Positions 35,738-45,399 of a DNA stretch of 64,000 bases are shown here, piece after piece. The stretch's first letter is position 1. Each line of letters starts with the position of its first letter. The notes under the pieces were generated by a model. The model worked only from the letters and a program-made list of their open reading frames with translations, had not been told where the DNA came from and did no database searches. Source of the stretch: Sphingobium sufflavum. GTDB lineage: Bacteria; Pseudomonadota; Alphaproteobacteria; Sphingomonadales; Sphingomonadaceae. Made by a program: the position numbers and the translations under genes. Location of the stretch: assembly GCF_021403115.1 (NCBI RefSeq), contig NZ_JAJSSH010000002.1, forward strand, positions 186,001 through 250,000. Reading direction: 5' to 3'.

Positions 35738-37768
35738 TCAGGTGGTCGCCTCACGCACCGCCGTCACATCGGCCGCCACGGGGCCGGACGTCCCTATCTC
35801 CTGCCGCGCATGACGGATCGCCATCGCCGCCATATAGGGCGCGCAGAAGAAGCGAAACGCCATGGTCGCAAAGCCGAAGGCGATCAGCAACGCCATTTCG
35901 AAACCCAGCGCAGGGGCCAGCAGCAGCGCGCCGATGGTGAGCAGCACATGCGCGCCGCCCAGCACGGTTTCCGGCACGGTGGAGGCGAAGGGCGACGGAT
36001 CGGCCGCCTCCAGCGCGAACTTTGGCGTCCGCCGCCACGCCAGCGGCCGCTTCGACAGCCCGGCCACCCCCGCCAGCAGCACGACATAGGTCAGCGACAT
36101 GCGGGCGATCTCGCCATGCAGCACATCCTTGACCGACGTGCTGCCCGACAATTGATAGCGCAGGCTGGTGCGGATCCACCATGTCACCGCGCCCACCATC
36201 ATCAGCAGCCAGGAGACATTGGGGATGTCGATCGGTTCGAAATTGTCGGTCGCCAGCGCAAAACCCAGCGCGCATGTGCCCGCAAAGGCGCTGGCCAGTC
36301 CCAGCAGTGTCTGCACCGGATAGATGCAGCGCAACACCTCCAGCACCTTGGTCCAGCCCGGCATCGCGGGGGCCAGCGGGGCGGGCAGGAACAGCCGCCA
36401 GTGGCGGCGCAACTGTTGCACCGGCCCGGCGGTCCAGCGGAACCGCTGCTTCTTGTAATCGTCGAACGTGTCGGGGATCAGGCCGCGACCGAATGTCTCG
36501 CCCAGGTAAATGCCTTCATAGCCGACCGCGCGCAGGCGGACGCTGACCTCCGAATCCTCGGTCAGGCACCACTCGGCCCAGCCGCCCGCCTTGCGTAGCG
36601 CCTCGGTGCGCAGGATGCACATCGTCCCGATGGTGAAGGCCCCGCCATATTCGCTGACGCCCGGCATATCGATCTTGTTATTGGGCATATACTCCCAATA
36701 GCAGGCGCTTAAGTAGTCGCTGTTCTCATAGTCGCGATAGTCGTGCGGGGTCTGGACATAGCCGATCGCCGGATCGTCGAAGAAGGCGACGAGGCGGGAC
36801 AGGAAGTCGGGGCGCGAATAGTAATCCGCGTCGATCACCGCGATCAGGTCCGCATCGTCGGCCATCTGCCCGTCGAGCAGATAGTTGAGCGCCCCCGCCT
36901 TCGCGCCCGGCAGGGGAGCCACATGGAAGAAGCGGAAATGCTCACGGCCAAGGCGCTTGTTCAGCAGCGCGCAATGCGCCTCCAGCGGACGCCATAGCGC
37001 CTCGTCCTGGGTGTTGTTGTCGATGACGCACACTTCATAATTGTCATAGTGCAGTGCGGCGAGGCGGTTCATCGTCTCCTTCACCACTTCCGGCGGCTCG
37101 GCATAACAGGGGAGCTGGATCGACACCTTGAACCGCTGCTCGGCGGAGAAGGGGGCGGGCGCGGCCGTCGGCAGGCGCCACAGATGATGGGTCAGCAGAG
37201 CCTCGCGCGCGACGCGGGAGGACAGGCCGACCGTGAACATCGCGATGGACCCGAACAGGCCGAGATTGGCGAGTTGTTCGATCCAGCGCGGAAATTCGGC
37301 CTCCGCGATGAAGTGATGCGTCCACAGCGCGCCGACCGCGATGCCCAGCGTCTCCGCCGTCAGCCAGATGGTGCCCGGCATGCTGAGCCGGGGCACGAAA
37401 TAGCAGGCAAAGGCCGCCGTCGCGAGGAACAGCGCATAGATGGGGAGGACGCTGACCACATCGCCGAACAGCAGCCCGGCGGCGAGCAGGGCGGTCGTGG
37501 ACGCCCCGGCCAGTTCGACCGCCTCGTCGATGGCGGGCCGGTCCTGCGGCTGCCCCTGCTGGGACGGGTCCACACGGAAGGTACGGGCCATCAGCCAGGC
37601 GGCGATCAGTCCGACAAAGGCCAGGAACAATAAGGACGAATCGAATGTCGATCGGGAAAAGTCGAACAAATGCGGACCCACTTCCTGTTTCAGAGCTGCG
37701 AGCCGCTGCTCTGCCGGAGCGGTTACGCACTGAAATGCTTCACAGGGGAAATTGTCGCGATGGTGCAA
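35738..37768 (-). CDS. Processive family 2 glycosyltransferase (cellulose-synthase-like)
   Basis: Inner-membrane polysaccharide synthase of 676 residues. Four hydrophobic segments precede the catalytic domain (about residues 45-65, 85-128, 130-155, 165-185). The catalytic aspartates are in AVIDADYYSRPDFL, the base in LTEDSEVSVRLRAVG, and the processivity motif is QKQRFRWTAGPVQQLRRHW. Several further TM segments follow (about 470-640), as in BcsA/NdvC-like enzymes that extrude their glucan. The product is unknown: no PilZ domain or partner bcs genes are adjacent. The start is the ATG giving the longest frame and is less certain. Confidence 0.9.
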   Translation of the reverse strand: MHHRDNFPCEAFQCVTAPAEQRLAALKQEVGPHLFDFSRSTFDSSLLFLAFVGLIAAWLMARTFRVDPSQQGQPQDRPAIDEAVELAGASTTALLAAGLLFGDVVSVLPIYALFLATAAFACYFVPRLSMPGTIWLTAETLGIAVGALWTHHFIAEAEFPRWIEQLANLGLFGSIAMFTVGLSSRVAREALLTHHLWRLPTAAPAPFSAEQRFKVSIQLPCYAEPPEVVKETMNRLAALHYDNYEVCVIDNNTQDEALWRPLEAHCALLNKRLGREHFRFFHVAPLPGAKAGALNYLLDGQMADDADLIAVIDADYYSRPDFLSRLVAFFDDPAIGYVQTPHDYRDYENSDYLSACYWEYMPNNKIDMPGVSEYGGAFTIGTMCILRTEALRKAGGWAEWCLTEDSEVSVRLRAVGYEGIYLGETFGRGLIPDTFDDYKKQRFRWTAGPVQQLRRHWRLFLPAPLAPAMPGWTKVLEVLRCIYPVQTLLGLASAFAGTCALGFALATDNFEPIDIPNVSWLLMMVGAVTWWIRTSLRYQLSGSTSVKDVLHGEIARMSLTYVVLLAGVAGLSKRPLAWRRTPKFALEAADPSPFASTVPETVLGGAHVLLTIGALLLAPALGFEMALLIAFGFATMAFRFFCAPYMAAMAIRHARQEIGTSGPVAADVTAVREATT

Positions 37769-37889
37769 CAGCGAATGCGGTAAACGGTGCGTTTGCCACC
37801 TTGCGCTGAAGTTTCGCTGCGCCGCAATTGGAAAAAGTCGTGGGTCCGGCGGCTAGAGCGGGTTTGATCGCACCGTGAACGAGGGGCGT

Positions 37890-38678
37890 TCAGCCATGGT
37901 CATGGCCGCCATGGTGCAGCGCCTCCAGCACATCGTCCAGCCGGGCGGGATCGCCGATGGCGATGACCTGACCGTCGCTGGCGTCGGTGATGGGGTCGCC
38001 GTTCCAGTCGCACATGCGCCCGCCCGCGCCCTCCACCACCGGCACCAGTGCGGCGATGTCGTGCAGTTTCAGGCCGCTCTCGACCACGATGTCGATATGG
38101 CCGGACGCCAGCAGCGCATAATTATAGCAGTCGCCGCCCCACACCGTATCTTTGCACTGACCCGCCAGAATGGCGAAATGCTCGCCCGTGCAGCCTGCGA
38201 AATATTGCGGCCCGGTGGAGGCGAGGATGGCCTGGTCCAGATCGCGGCAGCGGCGGGTGCGGGTGAGCCGGGTGCCCAGCAGGGTCGGCTTGCCCATCGC
38301 GCCGATCCAGCGTTCGCCGGAAATCGGCTGGTCGATGATGCCCAGGATCGGCCAGCCGTCCTGCATCAGCGCGATCAGCGTGCCGAAGATCGGGCGGCCC
38401 GCGATGAAACTGCGCGTGCCGTCAATGGGGTCGAGCACCCACTGGCGGCTGGCCTCTCCCCGCGTCGCGCCGAATTCTTCGCCGATGATGCCGTCGGCGG
38501 GCCGTTCCGCATCCAGCAGCGCGCGGATCGCCAGTTCGGCGGCGCGGTCGGCCTCCGTCACGGGGGAGGCGTCCGCCTTGTCCTCTATCTCGTAAGGCGC
38601 GCGGAAGAAGGGGCGGATCGCCGCGCCCGCCGCATCGGCAAGGGCATGGGCGAGAGCGATGTCGTCGGAAATGGCCAT
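37890..38678 (-). CDS. hisN: Histidinol-phosphatase, inositol-monophosphatase family
   Basis: Mg2+-dependent phosphatase of 262 residues that dephosphorylates histidinol phosphate. The family motifs are intact: GIIGEEFG, WVLDPIDGTRSFIAGRPIFG (metal-binding D-P-I-D-G) and LHDIAALVPVVEGAGG. The C-terminus ends in HHGGHDHG, a possible metal-binding tail. A close alternative is inositol-1-monophosphatase; the HisN-type loop pattern and stand-alone locus favour histidinol-phosphatase. The start was taken at the MAISDD codon because longer in-frame starts lack a signal or family match. Divergent from the TonB-like gene. Confidence 0.88.
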   Translation of the reverse strand: MAISDDIALAHALADAAGAAIRPFFRAPYEIEDKADASPVTEADRAAELAIRALLDAERPADGIIGEEFGATRGEASRQWVLDPIDGTRSFIAGRPIFGTLIALMQDGWPILGIIDQPISGERWIGAMGKPTLLGTRLTRTRRCRDLDQAILASTGPQYFAGCTGEHFAILAGQCKDTVWGGDCYNYALLASGHIDIVVESGLKLHDIAALVPVVEGAGGRMCDWNGDPITDASDGQVIAIGDPARLDDVLEALHHGGHDHG

Positions 38679-38795
38679 GGCGGAGCATTGGCGGAGGTCG
38701 TCGCGGCGCGCAAGCGGGGAGGGCGATTCGCGCGATCGCCGCCGGATCATTTTTGAGAGGCGCCATTCATCGCGAACCAGTATAGAGGCGCCCGC

Positions 38796-39569
38796 ATGCC
38801 CTCCCTTCTTCCGACGAGACTGGCCCTTTCCCTCGCGAATCGGGTGCCCGACTACGCCCGGCTCACGCGCAGCAGCGTGGCCCTGATCGCGACCATCCTC
38901 GTCCATCTCCTGCTGTTGCTGATCCTGTTGCTCAGTCGCGGGCAGCCGGTCGTGAAGCAGGAGGAGCGCGACCTGATGACCTTTTCCGTCACGCCGGACC
39001 CGGCAAAAAAGGACGCCGGGGCGAAGACGAAGCAGCCGGAGAAGAAGGCCGCGCTACAGGCCGCCGCACCTCCTGCGGTCAAGCCCGTCGTCACGCCCGA
39101 TCCCCCGCCGCAGGTGGCCGCGCCGTCGATCATCCCCATGACCCGCGATGCCTTTGCAGCCAGCAATATCGCCAACCTGCCCTCCCATGGCAAAAGCGCC
39201 GGGTCGGCAGGAGCGGGGTCGGACAGCGCGCTGGCGTCGGGACCAGGGCAGGGGCCGGGCGGCGTGCAACTCTATGAGGCGGAATGGTATCGTCGGCCCA
39301 GCGACATGGAACTGGCCGGCTACCTGCCGGCGGAGCGGCCACCCAATGGCTGGGGGCTGGTCGCCTGCAAGACGGTCGAGAATTTCCATGTCGAGAATTG
39401 CCAGTCGCTGGGCGAATCGCCGCCGGGGTCGGGCTTTGCGCGCGCGGTGCGGCAGGCGGCATGGCAGTTTCTCGTTCGCCCACCCCGCATCGACGGCCGG
39501 GCGCAGGTGGGCGCATGGGTCCGCATCCGCATCGACTATAGTCAGCGCGAACGCACGGGACCGGAATAG
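38796..39569 (+). CDS. TonB-like energy-transducing protein
   Basis: A 257-residue membrane-anchored periplasmic protein. The N-terminal TM segment lies at about residues 28-46 (LIATILVHLLLLLILLLS), followed by an Ala/Pro/Lys-rich spanning region (60-120), then a Gly/Ser linker and a compact C-terminal domain ending AWQFLVRPPRIDGRAQVGAWVRIRIDYS, which resembles the TonB C-terminal beta strands. It has no ExbB/ExbD neighbours here. Alternatively a structural homologue with a different role. Confidence 0.72.
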   Translation: MPSLLPTRLALSLANRVPDYARLTRSSVALIATILVHLLLLLILLLSRGQPVVKQEERDLMTFSVTPDPAKKDAGAKTKQPEKKAALQAAAPPAVKPVVTPDPPPQVAAPSIIPMTRDAFAASNIANLPSHGKSAGSAGAGSDSALASGPGQGPGGVQLYEAEWYRRPSDMELAGYLPAERPPNGWGLVACKTVENFHVENCQSLGESPPGSGFARAVRQAAWQFLVRPPRIDGRAQVGAWVRIRIDYSQRERTGPE

Positions 39570-39693
39570 CGCCCGATGCGGGGACAGTCATTTCAGCCTC
39601 CGCCCGTTCGAACCCCGCCGCATTAACCCCCACCGTATTTAACCCGTGCCGTCCGCTGCCGTTCTCAGCGTCGATGCCCGATTCCGATTCCCG

Positions 39694-39945
39694 ATGCGCC
39701 TGATCGCCTGGCTCCTGACGCTGATCTTTGGATTGGCGGGCCTTGCCCTGCGCGAACAGGGCGGGATTCCCTTTGCCTTCCAGATCGGCACCGGCGCGCT
39801 GATGCTCGCTGCGCTGTCCTGTCCTCTGGTCTGGGCGCCCGACACCGGCCTGCTCGCAGGGCTGTGGCCGACCCGCAAGTTCCGGGTCATGTCAGGCCTT
39901 GCCCTGATCCTGGCGACGCCGCTGATCCTGCCCTGGCCCTTCTGA
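39694..39945 (+). CDS. Small membrane protein, unknown
   Basis: An 83-residue protein with three predicted membrane segments (about residues 2-20, 30-50 and 65-82). The start is the ATG that opens the first TM segment (MRLIAWLLTL); a GTG 48 bases upstream gives a longer version. No family recognised. It lies alone before the str cluster, on the same strand as the TonB-like gene. Confidence 0.6.
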   Translation: MRLIAWLLTLIFGLAGLALREQGGIPFAFQIGTGALMLAALSCPLVWAPDTGLLAGLWPTRKFRVMSGLALILATPLILPWPF

Positions 39946-40262
39946 TCGTGTGACAGGGGCAGGGGAGGAGGTGCACGCCCTCTGCCTTGCGCGTCCTACG
40001 CCATCGCCACGCCGTCCACGTCGTCATCCCCCATGATCGCCGCCGCCCCGCTTGACCCTGTGATGGCCCCCGGCTATAGGGCGCGCCTGCCTCGCGGCCC
40101 GACTCCGGTGTTTGCGAGACGAAGCAGAGCTTGAACATTGCCTATGTTGCTCGTGGGCCTGGGAGTTTCCTGTGGGAAACTGCCCGGCTTTTGCCGTTTG
40201 GAGATTGGCTCCTGCCGGCATGGGTTTCAGACGGTAAAGTAACTGAGAAGGTGAAGGGCTTC
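39946..40262 (+). other. Intergenic leader region of the str cluster
   Basis: 317 bases between a small membrane-protein gene and rpsL. It carries a sigma70-like promoter, and further on a perfect hairpin AGTTTCC-TGTG-GGAAACT at 40164-40181 followed by CGGCTTTT. No gene is supported in it. The hairpin lies in the transcribed leader of rpsL and may be a regulatory or pause structure. Confidence 0.5.
40052..40080 (+). promoter_or_regulatory. Sigma70-like promoter of the str operon
   Basis: TTGACC and TATAGG are spaced by exactly 17 bases, close to the sigma70 consensus, about 180 bases upstream of rpsL. This is the best promoter candidate for rpsL-rpsG-fusA-tuf. Confidence 0.65.
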
Positions 40263-40634
40263 ATGCCAACAATTAATCAGCTGGTCCGCAAGGGCCGCGA
40301 GCCGCAGAAGGCCAAGTCCAAGGTCCCTGCGATGGACGCAAACCCGCAGAAGCGTGGCGTTTGCACCCGCGTCTATACGACGACCCCGAAGAAGCCGAAC
40401 TCGGCTCTGCGTAAGGTGGCCAAGGTCCGTCTGACCAACGCCCGTGAAGTCATCACCTATATTCCGGGTGAAGGCCACAACCTGCAAGAGCATAGCGTCG
40501 TCCTGATTCGCGGCGGCCGTGTGCGAGATCTTCCCGGTGTCCGTTACCACGTCCTGCGCGGCGTGCTCGACACACAGGGCGTCAAGGATCGCAAGCAGAG
40601 CCGTTCGAAGTACGGCGCGAAGCGTCCGAAGTAA
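40263..40634 (+). CDS. rpsL: 30S ribosomal protein S12
   Basis: Decoding-centre protein of 123 residues. It starts [14 protein letters not shown] and carries [18 protein letters not shown] with the lysine (Lys43 region) linked to streptomycin resistance, and the PGVRYHV loop with a second such lysine position. Sequence is wild-type-like at both. It opens the str cluster, 18 bases before rpsG; an in-frame TTG-initiated extension is not supported. Confidence 0.97.
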   Translation: MPTINQLVRKGREPQKAKSKVPAMDANPQKRGVCTRVYTTTPKKPNSALRKVAKVRLTNAREVITYIPGEGHNLQEHSVVLIRGGRVRDLPGVRYHVLRGVLDTQGVKDRKQSRSKYGAKRPK

Positions 40635-40652
40635 GGCTGGGGAGAACAAACT

Positions 40653-41123
40653 ATGTCACGTCGTCGTCGCCCAGAAAAGCGCATCATCCTGCCCGATCCC
40701 GTGTATCACGATCAGGTTCTGTCCAAGTTCATGAACAGTGTCATGCTCGACGGCAAGAAGTCCGTCGCTGAAGGCATTGTCTATGGCGCTCTCGAAGTTG
40801 TCGAGAACAAGGCCAAGAAGGACCCCATCGGTCTGTTCCATGACGCGCTGAACAATGTGAAGCCGGGCATCGAAGTTCGCAGCCGCCGCGTCGGTGGTGC
40901 GACCTATCAGGTTCCCGTCGAGGTTCGTCCCGAGCGTGCACAGGCTCTGGCGATCCGCTGGCTCATCACCGCCGCGCGTGCGCGGTCGGAGACGACCATG
41001 GCGGCCCGCCTGTCGGGTGAACTGCTCGATGCGGCCAACAATCGCGGCAATGCCGTGAAGAAGCGCGAAGACACGCACCGCATGGCGGAAGCGAACCGCG
41101 CCTTCTCGCACTATCGCTGGTAA
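40653..41123 (+). CDS. rpsG: 30S ribosomal protein S7
   Basis: Primary 3'-domain 16S rRNA binder of 156 residues. Diagnostic segments are [41 protein letters not shown] and the C-terminal [21 protein letters not shown]. It follows rpsL closely and is followed by a hairpin before fusA. In other bacteria S7 represses str-operon translation. Confidence 0.97.
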   Translation: MSRRRRPEKRIILPDPVYHDQVLSKFMNSVMLDGKKSVAEGIVYGALEVVENKAKKDPIGLFHDALNNVKPGIEVRSRRVGGATYQVPVEVRPERAQALAIRWLITAARARSETTMAARLSGELLDAANNRGNAVKKREDTHRMAEANRAFSHYRW

Positions 41124-41145
41124 TCCGGCGCTGGTGACAGCTATC

Positions 41146-41173
41146 GGGATGAGGGCTTTGCGGTCCTCATCCC
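41146..41173 (+). repeat. Hairpin in the rpsG-fusA spacer
   Basis: GGGATGAGG and CCTCATCCC form a perfect 9-bp stem around GCTTTGCGGT, 23 bases after the rpsG stop. The same ATCGGGATGAGGG sequence recurs just after fusA, where a different stem is formed. Possible mRNA processing or attenuation site inside the str operon. Confidence 0.55.
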
Positions 41174-41308
41174 CTTACCGTTTCTCCCGCGCTTGACGCG
41201 GAACTGTCATTCTTCAGGACGAAGGGGCAGGGGGCTTGAAGGCCCGGACGGACGATATTCAAAGACTTTCAAGAACGCACCGCCGGACATCGGCAATGGA
41301 GTAAGACC

Positions 41309-43402
41309 ATGGCACGCGCTCATCCGCTCAACCAGTATCGTAACATCGGCATCATGGCGCACATCGACGCCGGCAAGACGACGACGACCGAGCGCATCCT
41401 TTTCTACACCGGCAAGTCCTACAAGATCGGCGAAGTCCATGACGGCGCCGCCACCATGGACTGGATGGAGCAGGAGCAAGAGCGCGGCATCACGATCACG
41501 TCCGCCGCGACGACCTGCTTCTGGCGCGCTGAAGAGGGCAAAGGCCCTGAGCATCGCATCAACATCATCGACACCCCCGGCCACGTCGACTTCACGATTG
41601 AAGTCGAGCGTTCGCTGCGCGTGCTCGATGGCGCGGTTGCCTGTTTCGACGGCGTTGCTGGCGTGGAGCCGCAGTCGGAGACGGTGTGGCGTCAGGCCGA
41701 CAAGTACGGCGTGCCGCGCATGTGCTTCATCAACAAGCTCGACCGCACCGGCGCGAACTTCAAGTACTGCGTGCAGTCGATCATCGACCGTCTGGGCGCC
41801 AAGCCCGCCGTGCTCTACATTCCGATCGGCCTCGAAGCCGACCTGAAGGGTCTGGTCGATCTGGTCAACAACCGCGCCATCGTCTGGAAGGACGAGGCGC
41901 TGGGCGCCGAATTCTTCTATGAGGAAATCCCGGCCGACCTGGTGGACGAGGCCGCCGAATATCGCGAGAAGCTGATCGAGCTGGCCGTCGAGCAGGACGA
42001 TGCCGCGATGGAAGCCTATCTGGAAGGCAATGAGCCTGACGTCGCGACGCTGAAGGCGCTGATCCGCAAGGGCACGCTGAACCAGTCGTTCGTTCCCGTC
42101 TGCTGCGGCTCGGCGTTCAAGAACAAGGGCGTGCAGCCTCTGCTCGACGCCGTGGTCGACTATCTGCCTTCGCCGCTCGACATTCCTGACGTGCAGGGTG
42201 TCAAGATGGACAGCGATGAGCCGGACAGCCGTCCCGCCACCGACGACGCGCCCTTCTCGGCGCTCGCCTTCAAGGTCATGAACGATCCGTTTGTGGGCAG
42301 CCTCACCTTCATCCGCATCTATTCGGGTACGCTCGTCAAGGGCACCTACCTGAACTCGGTGAAGGACAAGAAGGAGAAGGTCGGCCGCATGCTCGAAATG
42401 CATGCGAACGAGCGTAAGGACGTGGACGAAGCGTTCGCGGGCGACATCATTGCTCTCGCGGGCATGAAGGAAACCACGACCGGCGACACCATCTGCGCCG
42501 AGCGCCAGCCGATCGTGCTGGAGCGCATGGAATTCCCGGAGCCGGTCATCGAGCTGTCGGTGGAACCGAAGACCAAGGCCGACCAGGAGAAGATGGGCAT
42601 CGCGCTCAACCGTCTCTCGGCAGAGGATCCCTCGTTCCGCGTCTCGACCGACCACGAATCGGGCCAGACCATCATCAAGGGCATGGGCGAGCTTCACCTC
42701 GACATCATCGTCGACCGTATGAAGCGCGAGTTCAAGGTCGAGGCCAATGTCGGTGCGCCGCAGGTGGCCTATCGCGAATATCTCGCGAAGCCGGTGGACA
42801 TCGACTACACCCACAAGAAGCAGTCGGGCGGCACCGGCCAGTTCGGTCGCGTGAAGGTGAAGGTCACGCCGGGCGAGCGCGGTTCGGGCATCATCTTCAA
42901 GGATGAGATCAAGGGCGGTAACATTCCGAAGGAATATATCCCCGCGATCGAAAAGGGCTTCCGCGAGACGGCGGCTTCGGGTTCGCTGGTCGGCTTCCCG
43001 ATCATCGACTTCGAGATCCTGCTCTATGACGGTTCGTATCATGACGTCGACTCGTCCGCCCTGGCGTTCGAAATCGCCGCCCGCGGTGCGATGCGCGAAG
43101 TGGCGCAGAAGTCCGGCATCAAGCTGCTCGAGCCGATCATGAAGGTGGAAGTGGTGTCGCCGGAGGAATATCTCGGCGACGTGATCGGCGACATGAACAG
43201 CCGCCGTGGCCAGATCCAGGGCACCGACACCCGCGGCAACGCGCAGGTCGTCGAGGCCATGGTGCCGCTGGCGAACATGTTCGGCTATGTGAACCAGCTG
43301 CGCTCGTTCACTCAGGGCCGGGCGAATTACTCGATGTTCTTCTCCCACTATGACGAAGTCCCGGCGAACGTCGCGGCTGAGGTCAAGGAGAAGCTGGCCT
43401 GA
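41309..43402 (+). CDS. fusA: Elongation factor G
   Basis: Translocase GTPase of 697 residues. G1 reads [20 protein letters not shown]3 [10 protein letters not shown]4 NKLDRTG. Domains II-V follow with normal length, ending in the domain V segment [28 protein letters not shown]. The ATG preceded by GGAGTAAGACC was chosen. It is the third gene of the str cluster; 185-base and 142-base spacers separate it from rpsG and tuf. Confidence 0.97.
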   Translation: MARAHPLNQYRNIGIMAHIDAGKTTTTERILFYTGKSYKIGEVHDGAATMDWMEQEQERGITITSAATTCFWRAEEGKGPEHRINIIDTPGHVDFTIEVERSLRVLDGAVACFDGVAGVEPQSETVWRQADKYGVPRMCFINKLDRTGANFKYCVQSIIDRLGAKPAVLYIPIGLEADLKGLVDLVNNRAIVWKDEALGAEFFYEEIPADLVDEAAEYREKLIELAVEQDDAAMEAYLEGNEPDVATLKALIRKGTLNQSFVPVCCGSAFKNKGVQPLLDAVVDYLPSPLDIPDVQGVKMDSDEPDSRPATDDAPFSALAFKVMNDPFVGSLTFIRIYSGTLVKGTYLNSVKDKKEKVGRMLEMHANERKDVDEAFAGDIIALAGMKETTTGDTICAERQPIVLERMEFPEPVIELSVEPKTKADQEKMGIALNRLSAEDPSFRVSTDHESGQTIIKGMGELHLDIIVDRMKREFKVEANVGAPQVAYREYLAKPVDIDYTHKKQSGGTGQFGRVKVKVTPGERGSGIIFKDEIKGGNIPKEYIPAIEKGFRETAASGSLVGFPIIDFEILLYDGSYHDVDSSALAFEIAARGAMREVAQKSGIKLLEPIMKVEVVSPEEYLGDVIGDMNSRRGQIQGTDTRGNAQVVEAMVPLANMFGYVNQLRSFTQGRANYSMFFSHYDEVPANVAAEVKEKLA

Positions 43403-43411
43403 TCGGGATGA

Positions 43412-43495
43412 GGGGCGTCGCTTTGACGTCCCAAGGCCCAACTACAGGCTGGATTTATGGAAATTAGCTGCTATGGACGCGCCTTCGCAAGGCGC
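43412..43495 (+). repeat. Two hairpins in the fusA-tuf spacer
   Basis: GGGGCGTC-GCTTT-GACGTCCC (43412-43432, 8-bp stem with one G-T) and GCGCCTT-CGC-AAGGCGC (43479-43495, perfect 7-bp stem). The first begins with the same GATCGGGATGAGGG sequence seen after rpsG. They may mark mRNA processing points between fusA and tuf. Confidence 0.5.
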
Positions 43496-43544
43496 GGCCT
43501 TGGCGGTCAGACACCCACGCTGTATGGACAGAAGGTAGAGAGAA

Positions 43545-44735
43545 ATGGCGAAAGCTAAGTTTGAGCGGAACAAGCCGCACTGCAATATCGGCACCATCGG
43601 TCACGTCGACCATGGCAAGACCTCGCTGACCGCAGCGATCACGAAGGTTCTGGCCGAGACCGGCGGCGCGACCTTCGTTGACTATGCCAACATCGACAAG
43701 GCTCCCGAAGAGCGCGAGCGCGGCATCACCATCTCGACCGCGCACGTCGAGTATGAGACCGAGAAGCGTCACTACGCACACGTCGACTGCCCCGGCCACG
43801 CTGACTATGTGAAGAACATGATCACCGGCGCTGCGCAGATGGACGGCGCGATCCTCGTCGTGTCCGCGACCGACGGCCCGATGCCCCAGACCCGCGAGCA
43901 CATCCTGCTCGCCCGTCAGGTCGGCGTGCCGCAGATGGTTGTGTTCATGAACAAGGTCGACCTGGTCGACGACGCTGAAATCCTCGAGCTGGTCGAGCTG
44001 GAAATCCGCGAGCTGCTGTCGTCCTACGACTTCGACGGCGACAACATCCCCGTCATCCCCGGCTCGGCCGTGAAGGCTCTCGATGGTTCCAACGACGAGA
44101 TCGGCAAGAACGCCGTTCTGAAGCTGATGGAGTCGGTCGACAGCTGGATCCCGCAGCCTGAGCGTCCCGTCGATCGTCCGTTCCTGATGCCGATCGAAGA
44201 CGTGTTCTCGATCTCGGGCCGTGGTACGGTTGTGACCGGCCGCGTCGAGACCGGCATCGTCAAGGTCGGCGAGGAAGTCGAGATCGTGGGTCTGAAGGAC
44301 ACGCGCAAGACCACTGTCACGGGCGTTGAAATGTTCCGCAAGCTGCTCGATCAGGGTGAAGCTGGCGACAACATCGGCGCGCTGGTTCGCGGTGTTGGCC
44401 GTGAAGACGTCGAGCGCGGCCAGGTTCTCTGCAAGCCCGGTTCGATCAAGCCGCACACCGAGTTCACCTCGGAAGTGTATGTGCTGTCGAAGGACGAGGG
44501 TGGTCGTCACACGCCGTTCTTCGCCAACTATCGTCCGCAGTTCTACTTCCGCACCACGGACGTCACCGGTGAAGTTCTGCTTCCCGAGGGCACCGAGATG
44601 GTGATGCCCGGCGACAACGTGCAGCTCGGCGTCAAGCTGATTGCGCCCATCGCCATGGAGCAGGGCCTGCGCTTCTCGATCCGCGAAGGTGGCCGTACGG
44701 TCGGTTCCGGGGTTGTGGCGTCGATCACAAAGTAA
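43545..44735 (+). CDS. tuf: Elongation factor Tu
   Basis: Aminoacyl-tRNA carrier GTPase of 396 residues, the highest-expressed kind of gene here. G1 [16 protein letters not shown]3 [13 protein letters not shown] and G4 NKVDLVDD are intact, with domain II and III ending [15 protein letters not shown]. The ATG after AGGTAGAGAGAA was used. Only one tuf is present in the window. It ends the str cluster; a strong terminator-like hairpin follows before rpsJ. Confidence 0.98.
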   Translation: MAKAKFERNKPHCNIGTIGHVDHGKTSLTAAITKVLAETGGATFVDYANIDKAPEERERGITISTAHVEYETEKRHYAHVDCPGHADYVKNMITGAAQMDGAILVVSATDGPMPQTREHILLARQVGVPQMVVFMNKVDLVDDAEILELVELEIRELLSSYDFDGDNIPVIPGSAVKALDGSNDEIGKNAVLKLMESVDSWIPQPERPVDRPFLMPIEDVFSISGRGTVVTGRVETGIVKVGEEVEIVGLKDTRKTTVTGVEMFRKLLDQGEAGDNIGALVRGVGREDVERGQVLCKPGSIKPHTEFTSEVYVLSKDEGGRHTPFFANYRPQFYFRTTDVTGEVLLPEGTEMVMPGDNVQLGVKLIAPIAMEQGLRFSIREGGRTVGSGVVASITK

Positions 44736-44744
44736 TATACGCGC

Positions 44745-44779
44745 CCGACCGGCGGATCACGCAGTGATTCGCCGGTCGG
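44745..44779 (+). terminator. Strong hairpin between tuf and rpsJ
   Basis: CCGACCGGCGGATCAC and GTGATTCGCCGGTCGG form a 16-bp stem with one G-T pair around a GCA loop, ten bases after the tuf stop. Only a weak T-rich tail follows (GTATTTC). It marks the str/S10 boundary; read-through is possible. Confidence 0.75.
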
Positions 44780-44875
44780 TATTTCACCGCTTCGCTTTGG
44801 GGTCTGATGGCCGGATGGCTCGACCCTGCTGAGTGAGGCGGTTTTGTTTTTGGCTCTTTCGCATCGGTAGTGGAC

Positions 44876-45187
44876 ATGGAAACGCAGAATATCCGCATTC
44901 GCCTGAAGGCCTTTGATCACCGCGTGCTCGATCAGGCTACTGGCGACATTGCCGACACCGCCCGTCGCACGGGCGCCCTTATTCGCGGTCCTATTCCGCT
45001 GCCGACGCGCATTGAGAAATTCACGGTCAACCGTGGCCCGCACGTCGACAAGAAGAGCCGCGAGCAGTTCGAGGTCCGCACCTACAAGCGTATGCTTGAC
45101 ATTGTGCAGCCGACGCCGCAGACGGTCGACGCGCTGATGAAGCTGGACCTCGCTGCCGGCGTGAACGTCGAGATCAAGCTGGCCTGA
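44876..45187 (+). CDS. rpsJ: 30S ribosomal protein S10
   Basis: A 103-residue 30S protein that also acts in NusB-linked antitermination. The sequence [20 protein letters not shown] and the [27 protein letters not shown] loop are canonical. The ATG was chosen over a GTG two codons upstream because it gives the normal length. It opens the S10 cluster, but a 212-base structured spacer separates it from rplC. Confidence 0.97.
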   Translation: METQNIRIRLKAFDHRVLDQATGDIADTARRTGALIRGPIPLPTRIEKFTVNRGPHVDKKSREQFEVRTYKRMLDIVQPTPQTVDALMKLDLAAGVNVEIKLA

Positions 45188-45212
45188 TAGGCTGACGCGA
45201 TAAGGGATACCG

Positions 45213-45279
45213 CACAGTTCGCTGTGGTCCTGGTCCCCCGTCGCCCTTCCATCGTGAAGGGCATCCGACCCGGACGGGG
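45213..45279 (+). promoter_or_regulatory. Structured spacer between rpsJ and rplC (candidate leader RNA)
   Basis: CACAG-TTCG-CTGTG forms a 5-bp hairpin at 45213-45226. Beyond it, CCCCGTC (45236-45242) pairs with GACGGGG (45273-45279), and directly inside lies GCCCTTC (45243-45249) with GAAGGGC (45256-45262); together these make a 14-bp near-coaxial helix with a ten-base bulge. This 212-base spacer is far longer than others in the S10 cluster and may carry an r-protein control element or a promoter for rplC onward. Confidence 0.5.
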
Positions 45280-45399
45280 TGATCGAAAATTTGGGTTGGC
45301 CGCTTTGGGGGATTCTCCGGGCGGTTTTGTCGTTGGATACGCCCGCCGTTTCTCCCTTGTTTCTCTGGGATGGGCCGGGCCTCTATGGGAGAATTGATC

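Noticed and set aside
39601..39640. A second CtrA site from two TTAA motifs before the small membrane protein
   Set aside because: The two TTAA elements are separated by 12 bases, not seven, so they do not match the CtrA full site.
41207..43441. A 744-residue minus-strand open frame opposite fusA
   Set aside because: It is antisense to the fully recognisable elongation factor G, His/Arg/Leu-rich and without any family motif; long antisense frames are expected from GC-rich codon bias.
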